A stretch of 64,000 nucleotides of DNA from contig OU342636.1 in NCBI GenBank assembly GCA_910589415.1, forward strand, positions 37,711,735 to 37,775,734, in the 5' to 3' direction. The notes under the pieces are model-generated. The model saw only the letters and a list, made by a program, of their open reading frames with translations, made no database searches and was not told the DNA's origin. A program made the position numbers and the translations under genes. This stretch comes from Malachius bipustulatus (Eukaryota; Arthropoda; Insecta; Coleoptera; Melyridae). Below, in pieces: positions 44,611-56,623 of this stretch; the first letter of the stretch is position 1, and every line of letters starts with the position of its first letter.

Positions 44611-44740
44611 ATATCTACGTACCTGTTGACAAAAAAAAAGGTCATATATATTTAAACTTGCCTTGATGGCATTTAACTACTTCACAATAATCATGAATCA
44701 CCATGTATAGGTTCATTCTATGAATAAATTAAAAAAAAAT

Positions 44741-44935
44741 ACAGGGCTTTTTTACGCTCTTCAAATAAAGAGCTTTTCATGGCATACAAAACACGCAGAG
44801 CCGTCTAGAACCTTCCGAAGCTACAGGCAGCGCTGTTTCGGTCTCGTTATGACCTCATCAGTGTTAGAAGAGAACCAGTGGATTTGATGCAGTCTTCCCT
44901 GGAAAAACAAGTTCGCTTCGGTAAATTCGCATGGT
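44741..44935 (+). repeat. Single arm of the 41069-41730 palindromic element
   Basis: It begins CAGGGCTTTTTTACGCTCT and contains GCTGTTTCGGTCTC and TATGACCTCAT, as in both arms of the complete element. Confidence 0.65.
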
Positions 44936-45091
44936 ACTTAGCGACTTAAAAAGCCTCTCCAATAAACTTTTTGACACCCTGTGTCTCAAAAACGGGGCAT
45001 TTCTGGACCCACCTTAATGGAAATGTTTTCCTTAGAATAAGCCAATGGATCACAACTTGAAATTTTTTGCGCTTAGTTACGATAACCCTTT

Positions 45092-45952
45092 ATACAGGGT
45101 GTCCCAGACTTAATTGACCAGGCCATATCTCATATACAGGTTGAGATAATCGAGCCGAATAAAAGGCATATTATTATAATTTTTCAAGCTGTATAACATG
45201 ACAGCATGAAAACAACCCCCACTCCAACATCCCCTAAGTTGCAGCCCCCACCCTTAAAAAAATGAATAGCACCCTGTATATATTTTTGTATATTCAAAAC
45301 CAGTATTCGATTCTCTATTCAGATGATTTTTCAGATTCAAAATTGGTTCAGAAATAACCAAGAAAAAGTTCATCAAGGTGGTCATGACTTTTTATCTTAA
45401 CTTTACCTGAATGACTTTAGCTGCCAAAATTTATCAATATTTTGGTCATAGTTTTTAATTAGCAGGTCACAGTCATCATTAAGGTTCATGATAAAGTGCT
45501 TTATCTCTTGTTTTATTTTTTAAAATTTCCCAACAAATCAGAATTATCAAATAAATTGTTTGGACTTTAATTATAATAATAACTATCACCTGCCTGTTAA
45601 AAACTATGAATAAATTTTGACAGCAAAAGTCATCCAGAGAAAGTTAAGATAAAAAGTCATGACCACCTTGATGATCTTTTTCTTGGTTATTTCTAAACCA
45701 ATTTTGAATCTGAAAAATCATCTGAATAGAGAATCGAATACTGGTTTTGAATATACAAAAATATATACAGGGTGCTATTCATTTTTTTAAGGGTGGGGGC
45801 TGTAACTTAGGGGATGTTGGAGTGGGGGTTGTTTTCATGCTGTCATGTTATACAGCTTGAAAAATTATAATAATATGCCTTTTATTCGGCTCGATTATCT
45901 CAACCTGTATATGAGATATGGCCTGGTCAATTAAGTCTGGGACACCCTGTAT
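45092..45952. mobile_element. 861-bp giant palindrome with TACAGGGTGTCCC termini
   Basis: Two arms of about 375 bp are almost exact inverted copies: the left starts TACAGGGTGTCCCAGACTT and the right ends AAGTCTGGGACACCCTGTA, with a unique middle of about 125 bp. TA or TATA flanks both ends. It has no ORF. The near-perfect arms imply a recent origin or repair by copying of the opposite arm. Confidence 0.88.
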
Positions 45953-45959
45953 ATAACAG

Positions 45960-46415
45960 GAGAGAAAATTCTAGAATTGTTTATTCCGCGCATGTTAGAG
46001 ATCGCGTGGCTGTGCCTAGAGCTACGTCAATGCAGCTCCTAGATGTTCTCTAAAACCACGGGCGGCATGTGTATAAGAGCGCCGCCATAGCAGTAGAGAG
46101 TCAGTTTTAGATCGGAAGTCAGTTTTGATTAAAGTAAAACGATGGTGTAGGAAGGTTTTCACAAGCGAAGTGATTGTGACAGTATAAGTGGAAAATTGGT
46201 GGAATCAGTCTGCATTAGAGTATATATTTGTGTGGTAACTAATTTAAATAAAGATTTTTATTATTGCAAGACTTTTAATTTGAAACAATAAAAATAATTA
46301 GTGAAAGTAAAAAATAAAAACAGTAAAAGTAACACGTTTTTCTTGTTTTTTTAGTTAATTATTGTTTACCATGCTGCCAAAAGAGGCTAAAAAGAGGCTA
46401 CTAGTGAGGTAAACC
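45960..46415. other. No gene recognised; faint LTR-like character
   Basis: There is a TATAAGAG motif near 46072 and AATAAA near 46249, spaced as in a retroviral-type LTR starting TGTTAGAG. No second copy is visible, so this is only a guess. Confidence 0.25.
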
Positions 46416-46419
46416 TCAT

Positions 46420-48210
46420 ATTTTGAGACGGGAAACCTTCAAAATGTCGTACGACTAACCGTTTTCCTTCAAGCGAAAATCGACATATTCAGGAAAAATT
46501 TCGACGGTTCAGGAAAAATATCCAATTTTTTTTTAGAAAAAATAGGTCTTATGAGTGATCTTCGTTGCCCATTTCGGTTAATTTGATGCAAGTTTCGTCA
46601 AAATCCATAGACGGATAACGATTTTAGACAAATTTGGATGTGCGGAAGCATCCCAAGTCGAAAATGGAGCTTCAGAGCGGTTTTTTTACTCCAGACGCCC
46701 CCAGATTTTCTGGTATTTTCGACGAACACTCATATTTTGTAGTTTTTGAGACTGTTAACAAGACGGTAACCTCTAAAATGTCTTAAGGTCAGCCGTTTTT
46801 CTTCGAGCAGAAATCAAAAGTGACAATAGTCCTGGAAATTTTCTATAAAAAAATTCATTTTTTTTCGAAAAAATGGGTCCTATGAGTGATTTTGTTTGAC
46901 TGTTTCGATTAATCTGCCGTAAAATTCGTCGAAATCCATAGACGGATAACGGTTTTACACAAATTTGAATTTTCGGAAGCATCCCAAGTTGAAAATTATA
47001 CTTCGGAGCGGTTTGTTCCTCCCCCGCCCCCAAATTTTCTGATATTTTCGACGAAACCCCATATTCTGTAGTTTTTAAGACTGAAAAAAAAAAGGTAACC
47101 TCAGAAATGTCTCGAAAATGTCTCGAAAATGTCGAAATATGAACCGTTTTCCTTCAAACAAAAATCTGAATAAACTATAATCCTGTAAATTTTCAATTTT
47201 TTTTTCGAAAAAATTAGTACTAGGAGTGAACTTGTTTGCCTATTTCGGTTAATCTGCTGCAAATTTTGTCCAAATCCATAGAGGGGTAACGATTTTACAC
47301 AGTTTTTGATTTTCGGAAGCATCCCAAGTCGAAAATGGTGCTTCAGAGCGGTTTTTTCCTCCTAACACCCCCAAATTTTCTAGTATTTTCGACAAAAAAC
47401 TCATATCTGTAATTTTTAGACGTGCAAAAAGATGGTAGCCTCGAAAATGTCTCGAAAATGTCTCGAAAATGTCTCGAAAATGTATCTAAAATGTCTCGAA
47501 AATGTCAAAAAATATGAACCGATTTCCTTCGAACAAACATCTGATTTAAGGATAAACCTGTAAATTTTTAATTTTTTTTTTCAAAAAAATTAGTACTGTG
47601 GGTGATCTTGTTTGCCTATTTCGGTTAGTCCGCTGCAAGTTTCGTCGAAATCCATAGACGGATAAGGATTTTACACAAATTTGGATTTGCGGAAGCATCC
47701 CAAGTCGAAAATGGAGCAGTTTTTTCCTACTAACGCGCCCAAATTTTCTGGTATTATCGAAGAAAACTCATATTTTGTAGTTTTTGAGATGGGCGACAAG
47801 ATAGTAGTCTCGAAAATGTCTTACGATCAACCGTTTCCCTTCACGCAAAAATCGAAATATACGATAATCCCGAAAATTTTCAAAAAAAATTTTGTTTGAA
47901 AAAATGTCTATGAGTGATCTTATTGGCCTATTTCGGTTAATCTGCTGCAAGTTTCGTCGAAATCCATAGACGGATAACGATTTTACACAAATTTGAATAT
48001 CCTGAAGCATCCTAAGTAGAAAATGGTAGTTCGGAGCGGTTTTTTCCCTCGTTTTTTCCTCAACAACGCCCCCAAATGTTCTGGAATTTTTGACAAAAAA
48101 GTCTTATTTTGTAATTTTTGAGAAGGGCAAAAAGATGGTAACCCCGAAAATCCCGTACAGTTAAAAAAAACACTTTTCAAGCGAAAATATGAAATGTTCC
48201 GGTTCAAATC
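46420..48210. repeat. Tandem satellite, about five units of roughly 330 bp
   Basis: The phrase TCCATAGACGGATAAC or a close variant recurs at 46604, 46935, 47275, 47651 and 47963, giving spacings of 331, 340, 376 and 312. Units also share GGAAGCATCCCAAGTCGAAA. Inside the third unit boundary an 11-bp subrepeat (TCTCGAAAATG) is expanded at 47440-47510. No coding sequence was found. Confidence 0.85.
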
Positions 48211-49615
48211 GAAAACTACCGTTTCCGGATAATTTCGAGCTTGTTCCCATTACTCAAGAAAAATCAGTGTACTTCAAACAAAACACTGTCAACGTTGCGT
48301 CTGGATGATCAGGAAAATAGATTGCGCCTGGAGAAAAGGGAACTTTCACGCTCGATTGACTTGACAGTACAAAGGAGTGGCCCTCATGGTTTATTAAATT
48401 AAATAAATTTGTAATTTTCAATTGATCAGAGAGCATTTGTTGCATTCAATTATTTAATTCGTGATTGATAGTGTCCAGTTTTTCTAGTTTCAGGTTCTTA
48501 CTGCTGCTGCTATGAGTTGTACTAGTAAACGAGTACTAGGAGAACAAGTAATTTTTAGGTTGTTTCATGGAGGAGTACTCGCTCTTCGTAAGAATTTTTC
48601 AGGTTATAGATGATTGATTGAAATATGGAAAAAAGGCTACCTTACTTTTGATTTAATCCGTCTAAGACACTTAAAAAGAAACCGTGTACCGTTCCAGAAC
48701 TATTTTTTCTGTTAGGTTATAATTAGATCTTGCCAGATGAATGATTCCACTACTTTAGATCGTCGCGACAACTTTTTAATTGAGAGTATTCTAGTAGGTA
48801 CCGTTATGAACTAAGATCACACCTTTATATATTTTATGTTCAGTGGAGTCTTCTTTTTTGTGCAGAAAAAATTCATGTAGCGAAATCACGATTCTTTGTA
48901 CTTATTATATGCATAATAATATGTACTATTGCACAACATTATGTACCTACCTGGAATACATAATGGGCTTTGATAACTTTATCAGACCGTGTAATAAGAA
49001 CGATTTCCTAAACATTAATTCCAAATGGTTCAGAACAAACGTGATCAGATTTTTTTCTCATGATCAGATTTTTATTGGATTATTTCACTCCCACTCCTCC
49101 CCCTATTAATCGATGTGTAAAAAAGAAGAAGATTAGTCCTAAAAGTCCAACTTACGTTTGGCTTTGGCAAATTAAAACGTGTAAAATACCAAATTTCCCG
49201 ATGCGAATAATTTATTGTCTCTTCTGTCGACTTCTCCTGGAAAGAGATACGAAATCGCTGTTCAAATAAACAAAAAGATTTATTGTGGAACGTATTAATT
49301 AATATAAAAGAGCCAAGCGATTCCGTTATCCTGAACCAAAGGACCCTGCCTACATACCGGTGCCGCTAATGGTGATAAATCAAGGGGGGAATATTCGGTT
49401 ACGAATCAGCAACGCTCAAACCAAGGAGGTGATATTTGCATGATTTAACCTTTAAGTGTACCAGGCGAAGAGGAAAAAAGTCAGAAATTGTTTGAACATC
49501 TCTTAATGCAATAAGTAAACTTTTACCAGTTAACCTTTAATTTGAATTTTTTTATTTTTTTTCCTAATTGTTTTCTTGTTTTATTTTTGTTTTTTTCCCA
49601 TATATTTTTTCTCTA
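48211..49615. other. No gene recognised
   Basis: AT-rich, with only short unconserved ORFs. Confidence 0.5.
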
Positions 49616-49619
49616 TCTA

Positions 49620-49995
49620 CAGGATGTTTACAGTAAGGTTGGCCAAACTTCACAGGCTAATTCTTTAGACTAAAATAATGAAAAAAATTTATATACAGGG
49701 GTGTCCGGAAGCACTTCCTAAGAAAAGTATACGCCTTCAAAGTTTCAAGAATTTCATTCTAAAAATTTATTAAACGATAAAAATAATAACGGAACAACCT
49801 TACAGTTATAGTAAACACCCTGTGTATAAGAATTATTAGTAACCATAGCCTCCGTTATTATTTTTATCGTTTCATAAATCTTTCTTAGGAATTGTTTCCC
49901 GACACCCCGTGTATATAAATTTTTTTCATTATTTTAATCTGAATAAGAATCAGTCAGTGACGTTTGGCCAACCTTGCAGTAAATACCCTGTATAA
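49620..49995. mobile_element. Palindromic element with TTTACAGTAAGG and CCTTGCAGTAAA ends
   Basis: The left arm contains AAGGTTGGCCAAACTTCACA and the right arm GTTTGGCCAACCTT. Inner parts (TATATACAGGGGTGTCCGGA and the mirrored GACACCCCGTGTATATA; CGATAAAAATAATAACGG and CCGTTATTATTTTTATCG) also pair. It is non-coding. Confidence 0.75.
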
Positions 49996-50017
49996 GGATG
50001 TGCTCTCTATATCAATG

Positions 50018-50710
50018 TGATATACTGGGTGTCCTATTAAGGCTGTCCACCGGCCATATCTTGGGAACTACTGGTCCTGGAGTCTCAAAATTAATTTTTT
50101 AAGACATAAAAGTGATCAGCAGAAATGCAATGAAAATATTTTTACAGGGGACACTCTGTATATATTTTTTAAATTGCCTCACAAAATCGAATTGGTATTT
50201 AGATAGACTGAGCTGTTTATGACTTTTCAATAAGTGCATTTCGCGATTTTCCTAATTCAAAGCACTCTGCTGGAACGAAAACGGCTCAAGATAGATAAAA
50301 AAAGGCTTACATGTCCCTCTCTTATTAACTTATCATTTTTTTGCGACCTCAAGGAAAAGCGATTAAACGAAACATATGCTTCCTCATTTTTTCCTCAAAA
50401 AAGTACCTTTTTTTTAAGTTGAGATCATTACCCGTATGCGCGCCACTGATGAACATAAAATTCTTAATTGCATGTCAAAAAATGCGCAATCACTTCCTCT
50501 TAAAACCCGCCAAATTTCATTTGCAAATCTCGACCGGTTTCAGAGCAAATGAATAAATTGGCAGTTTTCAAGTAAACCTATAACACCCTGTATCTGGAAA
50601 ACGAAGTATTTCCGCACATACGTTTATATAGCAAACTGTCATTATTTTTTCATGTAGAATAACCCCCTGAAGTTTGTCGCACTTATTTACTAACACCCTG
50701 TATACCTACA
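50018..50710. repeat. Cluster of CACCCTGTAT-type repeat ends
   Basis: TACTGGGTGTCCTATTAAGG at 50024, GGACACTCTGTATATATTT near 50150, AACACCCTGTATCTGG near 50582 and AACACCCTGTATACC near 50693 look like ends of related elements lying next to each other. Exact boundaries are unclear. Confidence 0.5.
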
Positions 50711-53700
50711 TATTTAATTACAAGAATTCATTACAAAAAATTGAAAATAAAAAATAAAACCAAAAAATTTCAAAAATTAATACAACCGATGTTATCTACC
50801 TATATGGCTGATAAACAGGATGAACTTTTTACATCACAACAAGAGCGCATTACGGCACAACGATAGTTTTCAAGAAAATAAAAAACTGAGGTGCTAACTT
50901 CACAACAAAAATCGCATTTTCATCCATAAAAATCGCAAAATTCGATTTTTTTAAATTCTTTTTACGGCACACGGCAGCACAATAGAAGTACATTCCGGCA
51001 CAACTTGCGTTTTTAAGAAAAGGAAAAATGGCGGTGCCAACTTCATGGAAAAAAACGGTTACCCTATAAAAACCATACCCTTAGAAATTTTTTTTCAAGT
51101 GCAGCACATCGCGGGCACATCTCAGCACGTCCTTTTTTTGTTGAAAATCCAAAATAGGGAGGGATGGGGGTATTGTTGTGCTCAAATCCCCCTCTAAACC
51201 AAATAGTGTTTTACTGATTTTTTTTTTTACAAACACTGGTGGTCGATATAATCAACTGGGCGGGGGAGGGGTAAATCTAAATGGATCATTCTGCAGAAAA
51301 AATAGTCAACATTTTATTGAACATAATCTCAGTGAGCTTTGATTAGAAAAATATTATGAGAGTTAACTTGTGAAAAGAAAAGAATTCACAAAAAGTTCGA
51401 CTAATGACTGCCTAAACTTTTGGCGATTAATTAATTAATTAATTATCCACCTGCTCGCCCACCTGTAGTTAATTAACTATTGCAAATATGAAAAATGGCA
51501 TTGATTCAAATTTGTAGATAATTTTTTTCTTTTAATTTTTTCTAAAATGCGAAAAACAAGTTCATCCCCTAAAACCAAAATGGCGGCTTTTCCAAAAGGG
51601 GTAGGAGGTCGCATTTTTGGATTTACACTCACCGCATCGACCATCCAATACCCACACAAAAATGCGTTTTTCCCGCTTTGATTGCATAATCAAATCGTAA
51701 TTTTACCGCATTAAAAAAGTATTTTTTTTTGTATTTCTCGTATTTCATGATTTACCGAGCTTTGTTGCGTTCCTGGACGAAAAAAATTAATTGCACCTGC
51801 TCGATAAAGTATTCTCCATAAAATTTGTTGTAAACTGTATAAGGAAAACCTTTCCCATTTAAAATTGGCACATTTTTTGCTAGGAAAATATGAAAAAGTG
51901 CGAAAATTGCATTTCAACCCCTTCGCCGGATCTTATAATTCGTAATATTTGTAATAATAATCTATCGAGTAACAGAGAAACTATAAAGACATAAAATGTA
52001 ATTAAGGGTACCTAATTAAATTACCCACAAATTCGGTAATAGGTGTTTTTGCCCACCTTGTTTTTTTATAATAATTTTATTCTTTAAGCATCTCTGAGGA
52101 GGAATAAGGAACCAAATTATGTCAAAAAAATTCTGCCGGCAATAAATTTTTAGGTTCCTTTGTCTTTTTTCGTCAAAAATATCTGGGGTGTAACATTTTA
52201 CAACAAGCTGCGAACGGGATCACACACGATAGAAGCAAACAAATCGCTTTTTAGTTTTAGTCATAAGTTTGCCAGTGGCCGTAGGTAGAAATTTGATCAA
52301 AACTGCTAGTTTTTTGTATTATTTTTATTAGGGCGTGTTTTCAAACAGATTAAACTAAAAGTCTCACAGTAGAGAACTAAAAATTTCAACAACCCAATTT
52401 CCAAAATGCGAAAAAAAATCACTGATTCTATTTATGCGCGAAAATGTCAATTTTCGAGCCCTTCGCCTGATTTCTTATATAATTGAGAAACAACTAATTA
52501 CCTTAGAGCTACAAGTTCACTTTTTGCATTATTTTAATTTGGAAAGGTATCTTCGCAATGACGTCAGCGACTGTAAGTCTGTCTTCCGAAGAAATTTCGT
52601 AATTTCGAAAAAAGTAACGAAATAAGAAAATATTTTAAATCCACTGATTAAAACAGCCTACTTCCAGTATCAAACATCGAAAATTAATGAGTTGTTTTAA
52701 TTAAAATGAAGAAACTTAAATGATTTGTAGAGTAACTGTTAAGTATTCAGGCTACTGTCGTAGGATTTTCCAATTTTTAAAATTAGACATGAAATTGAAA
52801 CTATCCAAACAAACATGCTGCCTATGACATGACATGAATCTCGAAATCCTTTGCATAAATTATCATAAAATCTTGTAAATAATTTCGCAGAAAAGTAGTA
52901 AAAATCGTGAAATAAAAATAATATAATTAATAAGTCAAAGAACTCATAATTTCCGCTTGACCTTGCCACATATGTGAGAAATGTTAAATCAAAACATCAT
53001 GCATCATTATGAATTTAAATTTTCCATTTCTTCTTCTTCAGAAGAGGCCGAAGAAGAAAAAGAAGACAGTTAGGTATTTATTATTCCGCTTGAAATTAAA
53101 TAATTGATCAGACCATGATCATAAAATTATTGTTTTTACGATACGTCAACAAAATTCTAGAACTGTTTTTGTATTTTTTATTAACTTCTTATAAGTTATG
53201 ATGGAAAATATTTTTTCACACATATTTAAAAAAAAATATTTCACATTAATTTAGTCGCTCAGGTCTCTGAGATGTGGTTTTATTTGGCAAACTGTAATGG
53301 GCAAGTGACTTTGATTAGACTAAAAAAAAGTGCAATAACTAATCAAGATAATTTAATGGGATGTTAATGATACCTTAATCTTGGACTTACACCGTAACTC
53401 GTTTGAGATTAATTATTTTGATCAATCAAAACGTCCAATCCTCGCTAATTTAAGTCATTGCTTTCGAAAAGCTATTCATAATTTTGGCAATATTTTACGA
53501 TATGTGGCATTGCTTGTAACTTCTCCAACTGCGCGGATATCTAATTTTTTATTAACGCGATAAATAAAACAATCTCGTGGTAAATTTACGATCTGCGAAT
53601 TTCAGAGAAATAATTCACAACATTGGGATCTTTGATTATAACCTGAAACTTTATTTAAGTATTACATGATACGCCATAGGCGTAGAATTGCATTTTTTAA

Positions 53701-53815
53701 TAATTGCACATTTAAAATTTATTACCTATATTTATAAAATTTCTTACTTTATTTACCTAATAAGATTTGTTCTATAAAAGTTCACAGTGGGTTTTACAAG
53801 AAAATTACGGTAATT
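50711..53815. other. No gene recognised
   Basis: Three kilobases of AT-rich sequence. ORFs do not exceed about 76 codons and none shows a family pattern. Confidence 0.5.
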
Positions 53816-53839
53816 AATGAAATGAGACCTTTTAGTACG

Positions 53840-54290
53840 TTTTTCTTAACTCGCTTTCTTTTATATCCGCCTGTCTGCGGTCCAAGTCTTGAAATGGATT
53901 ATAAGTTAACTTCCTGAAGAGCTATAGAGACTTGAAACTTACAACAAAGCTCAGAATTGAATGACATTGCAATACTAACTCGACTTCTTTCAACTTCCTC
54001 GGCCCAGATACTCCGATTGACCTTACTATCTCAGTTTTTTTGATCAAAAATATGATAAAATATAACCTCCAAGGTACTTTTTTTTGTCTCAAAATCTTTT
54101 TATATCACCCTCACTTTGCATAATAGAAGCTTCAACATTTTATTGACTCGCTTTCGTCTGTCTGCGGTGCAAACAGTGCAAACGATTTTAAACAAACTTC
54201 CTGAAGAGCTAGAGACTTGAAACTTTTTAACATATCTCATAACTGGATGACAATGCAATACTAACTCGCTTTCTTGTCTCTATCTCTGTT
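53840..54290 (+). repeat. Diverged direct repeat pair
   Basis: ACTTCCTGAAGAGCTA and GACTTGAAACTT occur at 53910-53940 and again at 54190-54220, each followed by TGACAATGCAATACTAACTCG or close to it. The period is about 285 bp. Confidence 0.6.
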
Positions 54291-55329
54291 TATTCGCTTA
54301 AAATTTTGGAAAATCACGAGCACTAATGAGAGAGCGCCTGGGCCGAGCCAGTTAGAGGGATGGTAAAAATGTTATCGTGAACTGAAGAGTTGAGAAGTAG
54401 CAAGATTGCGGCTTGAATGTAAAGAAAACTTTACTTATTTTTACCTGATTTATTCTTATTTGAGTTAGGTGCCTTATTTGATTTTAAATTTTTAATAATA
54501 AAAATATTTTTTTTGTTTGCCTCGGAACGTGAGATGTTTCGAGATGCCTCGAAACCACCTGCAGGGGTAATCAGTTAAAATTGCTCCGTATAGACAAATC
54601 CTTTCGTGCACCATCGCCGACACAACTCGATGAAGACGTAATCCTTTTTTCAGCCTTGAGATATCCTTCATACTTACAGGCAGCTAAAGTAAACTAACAA
54701 TTTAAACGGAGGCTGAAGATGATGATAATCATCCACTCAACGCCGTGATGATGATCAGATAATTCCCAAGCTCAGAGGCAGAAAACTATCCCGCTAGCAA
54801 TGGCTTGGCATTGGCAAGGATCAAGCGAGCGTGCAACAATTGCCATCGCTCACAGACCAATTAATCAGCATAAACGTACGCTTCTAGTTGCGATCAGTTT
54901 AATTTATGGCGATAAAATGAGAATAATCTTATTGTGCTACTTACGTACCTACTCCCAATAAACTTACCTACAAGTATCATATAATTTTCTAACCTAATTT
55001 TTTCGTAGTAATTAAACGTTTAAATCAAACAGTGGCACTCAAAAACTGACTCAATCGTTCTTCCTTTATGAACATCCCATACCTTGTTACCACCCTCAGT
55101 TAGTAAATAAGAAAGTTGTACCACCAAAAACTTCCAGCAAATCTTGAAAAAACTGTATGTGCAGCAGTAGTGACCAGAAATATCGGGGAAGTCCCCTTCT
55201 ATACTGATATCCATTCGAGATTATTCCAAATTGTTTTTTTTTTCTTTAAAAGTATCGCGTATAAATTCACAGACCCTTTTGACCGAGCCAGAGAAGCGTC
55301 TACGTGGAAGTCAAAAAGGATGACGTCGA
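54291..55329. other. No gene recognised
   Basis: No ORF, RNA gene or repeat with a partner in this window was identified. Confidence 0.45.
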
Positions 55330-55620
55330 GGTGACTTTCCGGTAGTGACCGACCTCAACATAGAACGTCGCGTGGCGATTTACATTTCGAAAATAACTCC
55401 ATTCTAGCAACCCTATTAACAATTCACCTCATCTCCATATAAGTAATAGAGAAACAACCGATTGCTGCTCAACTGCAAGTTAATTCTTTCGCTCGATTTA
55501 ATTCAGAAAGGTACCTAAAAAGAACGAACTTCAGCAACATCAACTTTAAGTAAAGTTTCCTTGTGATTCCCGAAGAGCTCTTGATAAAAATAGCGAATCG
55601 AACTTTCCTTTCCAGACACC
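55330..55620 (+). repeat. Dispersed repeat shared with 28290-28620
   Basis: Aligns with the minus strand of 28290-28620, with AAGGTACCTAAAAAGAACG and AGTAAAGTTTCC conserved. Confidence 0.6.
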
Positions 55621-55849
55621 ATCGGAAAATTAATATCGATCTCCAGAATCCTGTTTGCAAGTTTTGAGTTTTGAATTAATGAAAGTGAAAAAGTGTGTTC
55701 AATAAATGAGTCAAGACATTTTTACAATGTGTGCTATTACATTTTTATATTATTGTTGGAATTTCAACTGCAAATAAACCGAGACAAACCCGAGCGATCT
55801 TGGTGACCAGAATCATTAACTACAGTACCTAATAAGAATCAAAGAAAAT

Positions 55850-56010
55850 TGCACATTATTAAGAAAACATCGTCTTGCACAGCCTGATTTTCATGTTTAA
55901 GTGACAAGAGAGCTATTCCTTCGATTTACAGTCCAGTGATGGCTATTTATTTCTTTGACTTTGAGGATTCTTCAACGGTGAATAATCGTTTGGACATTAT
56001 TGTCTAGAAA
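55850..56010 (-). pseudogene. Family-2 intron relic upstream on the right side
   Basis: Sequence from AAAATTGCACATTAT to the CTTTGAGGATTCTTC region aligns with the intron of the family-2 relics (3783-3930, 18265-18400). No exon with cysteines remains. It links the right-hand locus with the left cluster. Confidence 0.5.
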
Positions 56011-56159
56011 ATAAGTGTTATTTAGAAACCGCCACACGCGATTACTCCACCTATAGTCCATCTATAAAATTAATATAATTAACCCAACATTACTGAATTT
56101 ATAAGCTCGTGTCAAACATGCCAAATACGGACATGCTTGGATACTTAATAAAACCGTGC

Positions 56160-56345
56160 AAATCTGCATGCTGTTACAGCAATAGATGATTTATGCTTAT
56201 TCGTAACTCATTTTGGCGCACCGCAAACAATAACTCGTGACAACGGTATAGAATTAAAGTCTCAACTAATGACTGATTTTTGTTAACTTTGTCAACGTTG
56301 GCTTGAATTTGTTAGAATTTTTGAATAATTCGTGCCGTTTTTTTA
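56160..56345 (+). mobile_element. LTR-retrotransposon integrase fragment
   Basis: The frame starting at 56176 reads LFVTHFGAPQTITRDNGIEL and then a stop at 56284. The THFG-P-----DNG-E segment is the central part of a retroviral-type integrase core, with the second catalytic Asp in RDNG. No LTR or other domain is nearby. It is a small dead fragment, probably Ty3/gypsy- or BEL-type. Confidence 0.65.
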
Positions 56346-56623
56346 CTATTACCATTTTTTAATCTATTTTTACTATTGACTATTATTATAATAAAAAGTA
56401 ATAAAAAGTTTATTGCAAAAATGACACATAATAGCAGTTTAAATTATTAATAATTGTATTGTAGAATTCACAACAGCAAAAAGCTTATCCAACAACCATT
56501 TTACTTTTCGTCGTTGCTGGAAAGTCGTCTACAAACACAAATCAAAAAAGTGATGTCGTCCTCAATAGTGTATAAAAAATACACTAATATTATGGTATTT
56601 TTTGCAAACTTAGCACTCTGACT

